The notes under the pieces are model-generated. The model did not search any database and had not been told where the DNA came from. It saw only the letters and a program-made list of their open reading frames with translations. A DNA stretch of 18,489 bases, from assembly GCA_025363505.1 (NCBI GenBank), contig JANYDV010000106.1, positions 1 through 18,489 of the forward strand, given 5' to 3'. The stretch comes from Bacteroidota bacterium. Its GTDB lineage: Bacteria > Bacteroidota > Ignavibacteria > Palsa-1295. Below are positions 7,836 through 14,485 of the stretch, piece by piece. The first letter of the stretch is position 1. Each line of letters starts with the position of its first letter. The translations under genes and the position numbers were made by a program.

Positions 7836-8924
7836 TTGTTAGTGGCTTATGATTTGAGGTCGGTTATATGCCGATCACTGACAACAACCACACTGCCACC
7901 GAACGATCTGCAACACGTCAACGATCATACAATTACCGTAGTCGAGTACGATCCGTCTCTTCATAAAGACGTATGGGACGGCTTTGTGTTACGTTCGATG
8001 AATGGAACAGTATTCCATCAACAGCAATTTCTCGAATATCATACGTCGGGCAAATTCGATTTCCATCACTTGTTATTCTATCACAACGAGCACTTGGTAG
8101 CATTATTACCGGGTGGATTCAAAGACAACGGACATATCTATGAATCGCCGCTGGGGTCAAGTTATGGGTCGTTTGTTGTTGAAGATATTAGTGCAGATAC
8201 CGCCCTTGCGATCGTGAATGCTTTTGAAGCATACATCAACAGTAAGAATGTCCGCGAAGTCTTTATCACCAGTGCACCGGTAATCTATCAGCCGATCATC
8301 ACACAAAATCTCGATTTTGCGTTGTTGTATAATGGCTATGCATATCAAAGACATTATATCAGTCACGCGATAGATTTACAAACAGATTCGGTGCCGTTCG
8401 ACCGGTTTCAAGCAACCTCACGTAAGCACATCCGCCGAATCAAGCGCGAGCACCCTGAAGCAACAATCGAAGAAGTACCGAAAGAAGAAATGGAAAGGGG
8501 ATTGAAAGAATTTTTTCCGATCTTGCTTGAGAATAAAGCCAAGTTTGATGCGAAACCTACACATACACTTGAGGAATTATTATTACTCAATAACTTGCTT
8601 CCTGATCTGATGAAGCTTTTTCTTGTTCGCATTCATGGCGAGCCTATTGCGGGATCACTATTGTTTATTGCGAACAAACGAGTCACACTTATTTTTTATC
8701 ATATGCTCAAGTATGCATTTGATGCATACAAACCAATTTATTTATTGATGGATGCCGTGACCACTTGGTCTCAACGTAATGGATATGCCTTCGTTGATAT
8801 CGGGGTGTCTCAGGATACGCACGATGCAAACCCAATGACACCCGCATTGTCGTTGATTCGCTTTAAAGAGAAGTTCGATTCGCGAGGGCTCCTCCGTTCG
8901 ACCATGTCGAAACAGTACAAATAG
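7836..8924 (+). CDS. GNAT/FemAB-like acyl or aminoacyl transferase (BioF2-like acetyltransferase fold)
   Basis: The frame encodes 362 residues from a TTG at 7836. An N-terminal GNAT half begins near residue 32 (ITVVEYDPSLHKDVWDGFV) and includes NGTVFHQQQFLEYH (56-69). The second half has SRKHIRRIKRE (195-205), then IHGEPIAGSLLFIANKRVTLIFY (266-288) and a helix with YLLMDAVTTWSQRNGY (302-317) and DIGVS (321-325). This is the double-GNAT layout of BioF2-like/FemAB transferases, which add amino acids or acyl groups to cell-wall or surface-polysaccharide precursors. No in-frame ATG precedes the conserved part; starts available are TTG 7836, GTG 7842 and TTG 7854, and the ATG at 7868 is out of frame. 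The start is therefore uncertain. The next gene overlaps it by one base (TAGTG), so the two are translationally coupled. Confidence 0.8.
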   Translation: MLVAYDLRSVICRSLTTTTLPPNDLQHVNDHTITVVEYDPSLHKDVWDGFVLRSMNGTVFHQQQFLEYHTSGKFDFHHLLFYHNEHLVALLPGGFKDNGHIYESPLGSSYGSFVVEDISADTALAIVNAFEAYINSKNVREVFITSAPVIYQPIITQNLDFALLYNGYAYQRHYISHAIDLQTDSVPFDRFQATSRKHIRRIKREHPEATIEEVPKEEMERGLKEFFPILLENKAKFDAKPTHTLEELLLLNNLLPDLMKLFLVRIHGEPIAGSLLFIANKRVTLIFYHMLKYAFDAYKPIYLLMDAVTTWSQRNGYAFVDIGVSQDTHDANPMTPALSLIRFKEKFDSRGLLRSTMSKQYK

Positions 8925-10081
8925 TGAACGCTCACTACCAACAACCTAAAACGCCTCTCATCCGATTTCTTATTCTCGGAGACCCACGGTACGACCGACG
9001 AGTACAGAATTTTATCAGATATTTCCGATCAAAAGAGTGGACGGTTGAATTGATCTATGGTGCCCCAAGATCAATCGAGGAGTATGTTCGTGAAGACATA
9101 ACCGTGAAGTGGATCCCGCTCCGAAATGGATCAGGTCCGAGAAGGTTTTTTGAATATCATCGGGCATTGCTGAGTCTTCTTCAACGATCATCAAGCGCAG
9201 AAATACTCTTTGCTTGCGATCTCTACTCACTTCGAGCTGCTGCACGGATAAAAAAAGCTCTCTCGAAAGATATACTCATTTATGATGCACGGGAGATTTA
9301 CACAGCACTTCCGACGGTCGAGAAAAAACCTTTCGTCAAAGCATTTTGGAAATGGTGGGAAAAGACCGGGCTTCGTAAGACCGACGTTGTTGTCACAACC
9401 GCACCGCTTGATGCGAATGCACTACTGAAAGTACATTCGTTTCTGCCAAGATCAATTGTGGTGAAAAATATGCCTGCCTTTTCAGAACGTATTTCCACAA
9501 CTATATCTCTTCGATCACATTTCGCTATTGCCGATGCGAAAAAGATCATTGTTTATGTCGGCGGGTTACAAGCAGATCGTGGGTTGGAAATGACTATTAT
9601 GGCGATGTCAAAAATGAAAGACAAAGCCGTGTTAGTATGTATTGGCGACGGAATTCTAAAATCTACTCTGCAACAATTAGTTTTAGAGAAGGGACTGGCA
9701 GATACCGTATTGTTCTATGGTCCGGCGCAGAGCGATGATGTCATCGGATTGTTGCGCGGAGCGGATGTCGGTATTTCACTGATCGATCGTCGCTCCGGTA
9801 GTTATGCTCTTGCGTTGCCGAGCAAAGTCTTTGAGTATTTACATTCCGGTCTTATGGTTGTCACGAGCCCTCTGATGCAAGTAAAATCGGCTATGGTCAA
9901 TCGCGATTATGTATTATATGCCGACGAAAACAGTGACACTGAAATCATTTCGCAATTGGAAAATGCGTTGTCACGCTGCGAAGATCTTTCCTTACGCGAG
10001 AAAATTATATCCGATGCAAGAAAATCTTTTGTTTTTGAACATGATGCAGAGGAACTCTATCGTGTTATTGTTTCGAAATGA
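8924..10081 (+). CDS. GT-B fold glycosyltransferase, family 4-like
   Basis: This 385-residue protein starts with GTG sharing its G with the stop of the preceding gene. The N-terminal Rossmann-like half begins IRFLILGDPRYDRRV (13-27) with the nucleotide-sugar fold. The C-terminal half has YVGGLQADRGLE (211-222), VCIGDG (238-243), LFYGPAQSDDVIGLLRGADV (263-282) and LPSKVFEYLHSGLMVV (298-313), where the Glu and surrounding residues are the donor-binding E-x7-E-like region of retaining GT4 enzymes. It probably transfers a sugar from an NDP-sugar to a surface polysaccharide or lipid carrier at the cytoplasmic membrane face. The coupling to the FemAB-like transferase suggests joint decoration of a surface glycan. 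The substrate is not predictable. Confidence 0.87.
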   Translation: MNAHYQQPKTPLIRFLILGDPRYDRRVQNFIRYFRSKEWTVELIYGAPRSIEEYVREDITVKWIPLRNGSGPRRFFEYHRALLSLLQRSSSAEILFACDLYSLRAAARIKKALSKDILIYDAREIYTALPTVEKKPFVKAFWKWWEKTGLRKTDVVVTTAPLDANALLKVHSFLPRSIVVKNMPAFSERISTTISLRSHFAIADAKKIIVYVGGLQADRGLEMTIMAMSKMKDKAVLVCIGDGILKSTLQQLVLEKGLADTVLFYGPAQSDDVIGLLRGADVGISLIDRRSGSYALALPSKVFEYLHSGLMVVTSPLMQVKSAMVNRDYVLYADENSDTEIISQLENALSRCEDLSLREKIISDARKSFVFEHDAEELYRVIVSK

Positions 10082-10115
10082 CGCGAATGCGCGATAAGCA
10101 AAACCACCGAATACC

Positions 10116-10985
10116 TTGATCTATTTTTGGCTTGTTATCCAGCAGTTAATTGCCAGCTTAACCCACATTATTGGTGGCGATGCGGTGCATCTTGTCGCGG
10201 CTCCGACGCTACTGCTTTTTCGTGCCTCGATTGCCGCTATTGCACTGTATATTGTTGTTGCGCTGAGAGAAAAGCGTTTTAATATTTATTTCGGTCTTCA
10301 GCGAAATGAGATCGGGAGATTATTTCTTCTCGGCGGGTTAAATATTCTTGTCAATCAATTTCTCTATCTCGAAGGACTACGCTTCACTACCCCTGCCAAT
10401 AGTGCTCTGCTGTATGCACTAACACCTGCGATTGTTTTTCTCTTGGCAATCAGAGTACATTGGGAGCAGACCAATTGGAAAAAAATTGCCGGTATTATTA
10501 TTGCTTTTGTTGGGACAGCCATTCTCATGTTAGAACACGGTGCATCATTTGGTTCTGAGAATACCAAAGGGAATATGTTGATCTTTGTTGCCGTGATAGC
10601 TTGGTCTCTTTTTACCATGCTTGGCAAACCGTTAATTATTAAATATGGGGCACTTCGAGTAACGGCACAGCATATGATTATCGGTGCATTCCTTTATCTA
10701 CCGTTCGGACTCTTTACGTTGGATATTCAATTGGTTAGCCAATTCGATCTCACAATTTGGGAAGAAATTCTTTATCTCGGTATTTTTGCATCGTGTATCA
10801 ATTATGTGCTGTGGTATTATGCACTGGGTAAATTGGCGACGAGTAAAGTGGCGATCTTTCAAAACCTACAACCGGTGCTGACGACGATCTTAGCACTCTC
10901 TTTGGGGCTTGCTCATCTCAGTCCGGAGCTTCTCGGTGGTGGTGTGCTTGCTCTGGCAGGGGTGCTATTGGTACAGTACGGATAA
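10116..10985 (+). CDS. EamA-family (DMT superfamily) transporter
   Basis: The 289-residue protein is almost entirely hydrophobic with about ten membrane helices in two EamA halves (about residues 3-130 and 145-285). Typical features are LLLFRASIAAIAL (32-44) and a second-half start NTKGNMLIFVAVIAWSLFTMLGKPLI, ending LGGGVLALAGVLLVQYG. It would export or exchange a small metabolite; the substrate is unknown. The only in-frame start is TTG at 10116, because a TAA at 10095 closes the frame. An ATG at 10087 reads MRDKQNHRIP and stops at the same place; one extra T in the run before the TTG would join it to this frame and give a natural positively charged N-terminus, so a sequencing or real frameshift at about 10115 is possible. 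It follows the glycosyltransferase by 34 nt. Confidence 0.85.
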   Translation: MIYFWLVIQQLIASLTHIIGGDAVHLVAAPTLLLFRASIAAIALYIVVALREKRFNIYFGLQRNEIGRLFLLGGLNILVNQFLYLEGLRFTTPANSALLYALTPAIVFLLAIRVHWEQTNWKKIAGIIIAFVGTAILMLEHGASFGSENTKGNMLIFVAVIAWSLFTMLGKPLIIKYGALRVTAQHMIIGAFLYLPFGLFTLDIQLVSQFDLTIWEEILYLGIFASCINYVLWYYALGKLATSKVAIFQNLQPVLTTILALSLGLAHLSPELLGGGVLALAGVLLVQYG

Positions 10986-11019
10986 AAAAAATCCCCGGAG
11001 AGTGTTTCTCCGAGGATTT
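10984..11019 (-). terminator. Rho-independent terminator of the 11040-12416 gene
   Basis: Arms 10990-11001 and 11007-11018 are complementary over 12 positions with one mismatch (C/A on the plus strand, a G-U wobble on the minus-strand RNA) and a 5-nt loop. On the minus strand the hairpin is followed by a run of T's (10984-10991), the layout of an intrinsic terminator for the gene ending at 11040. It begins immediately at the EamA stop (10983-10985), so it may also end that plus-strand transcript, though the plus-side tail is poorer in T. Confidence 0.8.
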
Positions 11020-11039
11020 GTAAATTTAATCGTTATCGT

Positions 11040-12416
11040 TTATCTCGTCACGACGATTTTAAAGAGCATTGGTTTTCCGAGTCCCTCAATTCTGCCTTGA
11101 TAGAAACCTTGTGGCAATGAAGTAAGATTCAACGGCAGAATGTTATTGCCGGCGTTGAGAATCGAGACCGGTGTTGTAAGGACGTTCTTTCCGGTGAGGT
11201 CGCTTACGGTGCAACTGAAAGTTGCGATAACATCACTATGAATTTGCAAAAGCATCAGGTTTGTTGTTGGGTTCGGATATGTGCCAATCAACGTGAGCCC
11301 TGTTTGTTCGTTTTGATCTACACCATCTATCGTGGAAATGACTTTCGCTTTCATATAGACAGCGATCCGAGATTTTGGTGCATTTGAAATAACGACCAGC
11401 GAATCAAAGAATGTGCCAATCGCTTTTGGAGTAAATTGCACCTGAATTTCCTGCGATTCGCGCTGATGGAGTTCAAGATGATCCTGTGTGCCAATTGTTT
11501 GGAATGGATCATGAGGGAACAGAAGATTTACGATGAGCAGGCGTTCGGAATCAGATACATTTTTAATGGTTACAAATAAGGACGGATTAAATCCGGTATT
11601 TTTTGTCATTTGTCCAAAATTCAACGTGTCGGCGGAGACGTCGATTGCCGGAAGGAGTTCATCACTTGAGTGGACGTTTGCTACAAGGTGCAGAACAATC
11701 CTCTTCGAACCATCGGCAGTATTACTATTGATAATAATAGAATCATTGTAAATACCGACAACACTTGGTGCAAAGGCTACAGTCACAGGCAGAGATTGCC
11801 CGCTGTCAAGCTGAAAATTTCCGAGACCCACCGTTACTGCAAACGGAGGGTGAGCATTCGAGATATTGCCGGTGAGGCGCAATCGCGTATTGGTAGTATT
11901 TTTTACAACAAACTGTAAACTCTTCGATTGCCCGGTATAAACAACGCCGAAATTGAGTGTGGAAGGCGTGACACCAATTTTTACTATTGTATCAGGGATA
12001 TAGCCATAGCCACTAAGGTAGATGACGATCCTATTCTTAGGTGAGCCGCTGTTGCTCGTTATTACTAACGAATCAGTTACTGATCCTGTCTGAATAGGGG
12101 TAAACTCCACATGAACGGTAATAAATTGTCCTGAGTCCAGCTTAAACAATCCCGCTCCGCCATTGATTGTAAATGGAGGCTTTAGCGTAGTATCAACAGC
12201 ACCTTTCAATTTTACGAGTGTATCGCTGGTATTCTTTAGAGTAAATGAGAGACTTGCTGTCTGCCCGAAACGGACATTACCAAATTGTAAAACAGTAGTC
12301 GAAACAGTAATTTTTGGCGTCGTATCGGCGGGCACGAGCACTTTGGCTTGTGCTGACCCCAAACAGGCTATTGCAAGCAAAAAAACAAAGAATTTTGGTC
12401 TGATATTTGAATACAT
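11040..12416 (-). CDS. Secreted choice-of-anchor D / ASH (HYDIN-like) repeat protein with T9SS sorting domain
   Basis: The 458-residue protein has a Sec signal peptide (about 1-24, KFFVFLLAIACLGSAQA). Three repeats of about 105 residues follow, near 36-138, 145-248 and 256-360, each with LQFGNV / LNFGVV / LNFGQM, then a FT/FV..KN strand, a PPF or DPF core, a V.F.P turn and a D.S.L.I.SN strand. This is the ASH/HYDIN-like immunoglobulin fold labelled 'choice-of-anchor D'. The end (from about 375: LIGTYPNPTTNLMLL ... LPQGFYQGRIEG ... IVVTR) is a type A T9SS sorting domain. It is therefore probably a surface or extracellular adhesive/structural protein. It is monocistronic: it ends at a terminator and has the long non-coding gap upstream. 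No enzyme motif is visible. Confidence 0.88.
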   Translation of the reverse strand: MYSNIRPKFFVFLLAIACLGSAQAKVLVPADTTPKITVSTTVLQFGNVRFGQTASLSFTLKNTSDTLVKLKGAVDTTLKPPFTINGGAGLFKLDSGQFITVHVEFTPIQTGSVTDSLVITSNSGSPKNRIVIYLSGYGYIPDTIVKIGVTPSTLNFGVVYTGQSKSLQFVVKNTTNTRLRLTGNISNAHPPFAVTVGLGNFQLDSGQSLPVTVAFAPSVVGIYNDSIIINSNTADGSKRIVLHLVANVHSSDELLPAIDVSADTLNFGQMTKNTGFNPSLFVTIKNVSDSERLLIVNLLFPHDPFQTIGTQDHLELHQRESQEIQVQFTPKAIGTFFDSLVVISNAPKSRIAVYMKAKVISTIDGVDQNEQTGLTLIGTYPNPTTNLMLLQIHSDVIATFSCTVSDLTGKNVLTTPVSILNAGNNILPLNLTSLPQGFYQGRIEGLGKPMLFKIVVTR

Positions 12417-12480
12417 TCTACGTAAATGATTATTATAGACTTCATAATAGGATGTGAGACGGGATAGTTTCAGAAGAATA

Positions 12481-12508
12481 TTGTCACAGGGGAAATATTT
12501 TTGTCACA
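12481..12508 (+). repeat. Direct repeat TTGTCACA x2, 20-bp period
   Basis: The octamer TTGTCACA occurs at 12481-12488 and again at 12501-12508, exactly 20 bp apart (about two helical turns), upstream of the putative RNA gene and of the divergent gene at 12416. The spacing is what a protein binding on one face of the helix would use. The repeat is seen directly; a regulator is only inferred. Confidence 0.35.
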
Positions 12509-12553
12509 CCGCTACGGTCTCCATACGTTATTTGATTGAAGATAGTTTAAGTC

Positions 12554-12788
12554 GGGTTTGTATTGAAAAGTCTGAGACCCACACGGTACAAACCTTGACT
12601 TACGATTTTGACCGGAATAGTCCGGGCTTGTTTGGTGACTCTGAGTAGGAAAATTTCTCCGCCTTCGTGGCGTCAGGAGATCATTGCCTTTTCAGAGTCG
12701 CTGTTTGCAAATGGGTTGCTGTACGTCTGGGGAGTCACACAGTAGCCTTTATGCATCAAGTCTGCGAATGTCCCGGTCGATTTTTTTT
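12554..12788 (+). ncRNA. Putative structured non-coding RNA of unknown class, ending in a T-run
   Basis: The 554-nt gap 12417-12970 has no credible protein but a dense nested pairing pattern. Hairpin 12554-12565/12584-12595 has 12 pairs. An outer stem 12608-12615/12773-12780 (core GACCGG/CCGGTC) is followed at once by T8 (12781-12788). Inside it are 12623-12630/12757-12764 (8 pairs), 12637-12644/12692-12699 (GACTCTGA/TCAGAGTC, perfect) enclosing a hairpin 12656-12663/12669-12680, and 12714-12721/12740-12747 (8 pairs, two wobbles). GTGACTC at 12635-12641 can alternatively pair with GAGTCAC at 12732-12738. This looks like a three-way-junction RNA with a Rho-independent-like end. It does not carry the conserved blocks I know for tmRNA, SRP RNA or complete RNase P; a 6S-type RNA is possible. 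The true 5' end is unknown. Hand-folded only, no energy calculation. Confidence 0.45.
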
Positions 12789-12931
12789 AGAAGCAACACA
12801 CAGAGGAGCCAGAAGTTACTGACTGTATTTCAATATATATCAACATATTATAGCGCCGCGTGTAAGAAATATCTCGTCGCAAGAGCAAAGGGGGCTTATC
12901 CCCAAAACGGCTCAACCCTCCTATAAAAGCG

Positions 12932-12939
12932 TAAATTTG
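12932..12939 (+). promoter_or_regulatory. Bacteroidota-type -7 box (TAnnTTTG) before dut
   Basis: TAAATTTG matches the TAnnTTTG -7 element, 31 nt before the dut ATG at 12971. No convincing TTTG lies at the -33 distance, so the call is weak. It would make dut, fbp and the following gene one transcript, separate from the RNA that ends at 12788. Confidence 0.3.
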
Positions 12940-12970
12940 ATATTAATAGTAACTCATCTTTTATTATCAA

Positions 12971-13414
12971 ATGCAATTAAAAATCAAACGACTCTCACCC
13001 GAAAGCGACCATGATTTAGCTCTTCCGGGCTACGCAACCGATCATTCATCGGGTATGGATCTAAGGTGTTCGGAAGATGTTTCTTTTCAAAGTGGCGAAT
13101 ATAAACTCGTGCCGACCGGCATAGCTATTGAAATTCCGGAAGGCTTTGAAGGTCAGGTCCGACCCCGAAGTGGGCTGGCGCTCAAGCACGGCGTAACCTG
13201 CTTGAATACTCCCGGTACAATTGACGCTGACTACCGCGGCGAACTGAAAGTATTAATGATCAACCACGGCAAAGCAACTATTGAGTTCAAACGCGGCGAG
13301 CGTATTGCTCAATTAATTATAGCAAAATACGAGAGAGTCGATGTAATCGAAGCGACCGAACTTGAGGATTCGTCCCGAGGTGCGGGCGGATTTGGTCATA
13401 CCGGAACGAAATAA
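12971..13414 (+). CDS. dut: Deoxyuridine 5'-triphosphate nucleotidohydrolase (dUTPase)
   Basis: dUTPase hydrolyses dUTP to dUMP and pyrophosphate, keeping uracil out of DNA and supplying dTMP synthesis. The 147-residue protein has all five trimeric-dUTPase motifs: SSGMDL (27-32), RPRSGLALKHGV, then NTPGTIDADYRGELKVLMIN with the catalytic Asp, GERIAQLII, and the C-terminal RGAGGFGHTG that closes the active site. Length is normal for the homotrimeric family. The ATG at 12971 is preceded by an AT-rich leader (ATTATCAA) without a Shine-Dalgarno. fbp begins 46 nt downstream. Identification is firm. Confidence 0.97.
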   Translation: MQLKIKRLSPESDHDLALPGYATDHSSGMDLRCSEDVSFQSGEYKLVPTGIAIEIPEGFEGQVRPRSGLALKHGVTCLNTPGTIDADYRGELKVLMINHGKATIEFKRGERIAQLIIAKYERVDVIEATELEDSSRGAGGFGHTGTK

Positions 13415-13460
13415 TTGAAGTATTTTACGGCGTGCTATTAGTTAGTTCGTAAATTCGTGT

Positions 13461-14480
13461 ATGTCGAATAAAGTCATCACCATCGAGCGCCATATAATTG
13501 AAGAAGAACGAGCTTCGCAAGGCGCAACCGGAGATTTTTCAGCACTCTTGCGCGACTTGATGCTTGCCGTCAAAATTATTCATCGAGAAGTTATTCGTGC
13601 AGGGCTTGTTGATATCCTCGGAGCCACGCACCGCGAGAACATTCAGGGCGAAGTTGTACAAAAGCTTGATGAATTTGCCAACGATGTCATTTTTCGTGCA
13701 ATGGATCATGGCGGACACCTTTGTGCAATGGCAAGCGAAGAAAATGAAGGCTTGCTCGCCATTCCGGAGGAATACCCCAAAGGCAAATATATTTTATTGT
13801 TCGATCCGCTCGACGGTTCGTCGAACATTGATGCAAATGTGTCGATCGGTACGATCTTTTCGATACATCGCCGAGTCACCGCCGAAGAAACCGACGGCAC
13901 TGTCGAAGATGCTTTACAACCGGGCTACAAACAAATAGCCGCCGGATATACTATCTATGGTCCTTCGACGATGCTGGTCTATACTGCAGGGCGCGGAGTC
14001 TATGGTTTTACACTCGACCCATCGGTCGGGGAGTTCTTGCTTTCACACGATAATATCCGCATACCGGAGCACAACGGTATTTATTCAGTCAATGAAGGCA
14101 ACTATATGAAGTGGTCGCCCGAAATGCGCAAATATATAGACTGGGTTAAACAAGACATTCCCGAAGAACAAAAAAAGTCTTACAGTTTGCGATATATCGG
14201 TTCGATGGTGGCAGATATTCACCGGACGTTATTATATGGTGGCGTATTTCTTTATCCTGCTGATGTAAAAAGTAAAAAAGGTAAACTTCGATTGCTCTAT
14301 GAAGCAAATCCGATGTCGTTCATCGTCGAGCAAGCCGGCGGCAGAGCAACCGATGGTCTTGGAAACCGTTTATTGGAGATTATGCCGACCGAACTTCATC
14401 AACGTGTGCCATTAGTCGTTGGAAGTCCGAAAAATGTGGAGGAAGTTGAATCTTTTTTACAAGGTAAACGTGCGGTGTAA
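13461..14480 (+). CDS. fbp: Fructose-1,6-bisphosphatase class I
   Basis: Class I FBPase removes the C1 phosphate of fructose-1,6-bisphosphate, the committed step of gluconeogenesis, in the cytoplasm. The 339-residue protein has the metal-binding signatures SEENE (92-96) and FDPLDGSSNID (114-124), the sugar-binding stretch ADIHRTLLYGGVFLYP (251-266) and LLYEANPMSFIVEQAGG (278-294) with the last metal Glu281. Length and motif order are those of ordinary bacterial enzymes. A TAAATTCG box (13450-13457), one base off TAnnTTTG, sits just ahead of the ATG and might give a short-leader transcript. The following gene starts 5 nt after the stop, so it is very likely co-transcribed. Confidence 0.97.
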   Translation: MSNKVITIERHIIEEERASQGATGDFSALLRDLMLAVKIIHREVIRAGLVDILGATHRENIQGEVVQKLDEFANDVIFRAMDHGGHLCAMASEENEGLLAIPEEYPKGKYILLFDPLDGSSNIDANVSIGTIFSIHRRVTAEETDGTVEDALQPGYKQIAAGYTIYGPSTMLVYTAGRGVYGFTLDPSVGEFLLSHDNIRIPEHNGIYSVNEGNYMKWSPEMRKYIDWVKQDIPEEQKKSYSLRYIGSMVADIHRTLLYGGVFLYPADVKSKKGKLRLLYEANPMSFIVEQAGGRATDGLGNRLLEIMPTELHQRVPLVVGSPKNVEEVESFLQGKRAV

Positions 14481-14485
14481 CAACG

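Larger units (their letters stand above)
12417..12970. other. Long intergenic region between divergent genes
   Basis: This 554-nt stretch separates the minus-strand HYDIN-like gene from dut. It holds the TTGTCACA repeat pair, the putative structured RNA and a TAnnTTTG box. Between 12789 and 12930 I see nothing definite apart from A/T-rich and purine-rich sequence. No protein frame here has coding character. Confidence 0.7.

Noticed and set aside
12610..12630. GGAATAGTCCGGGC resembles the GGAAAGTCCGGGC block of RNase P RNA
   Set aside because: One base is inserted and none of the other conserved RNase P regions can be found downstream; the segment is also too short.
12500..12790. tmRNA, SRP RNA, cobalamin or TPP riboswitch
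   Set aside because: No tRNA-like 3' end, no SRP tetraloop/asymmetric-loop sequence, no B12 box and no THI box on either strand by eye.
12454..12926. Two short plus-strand frames (12454-12648, 12684-12926)
   Set aside because: Composition is not protein-like, no start context, and they coincide with strongly paired RNA-like sequence.
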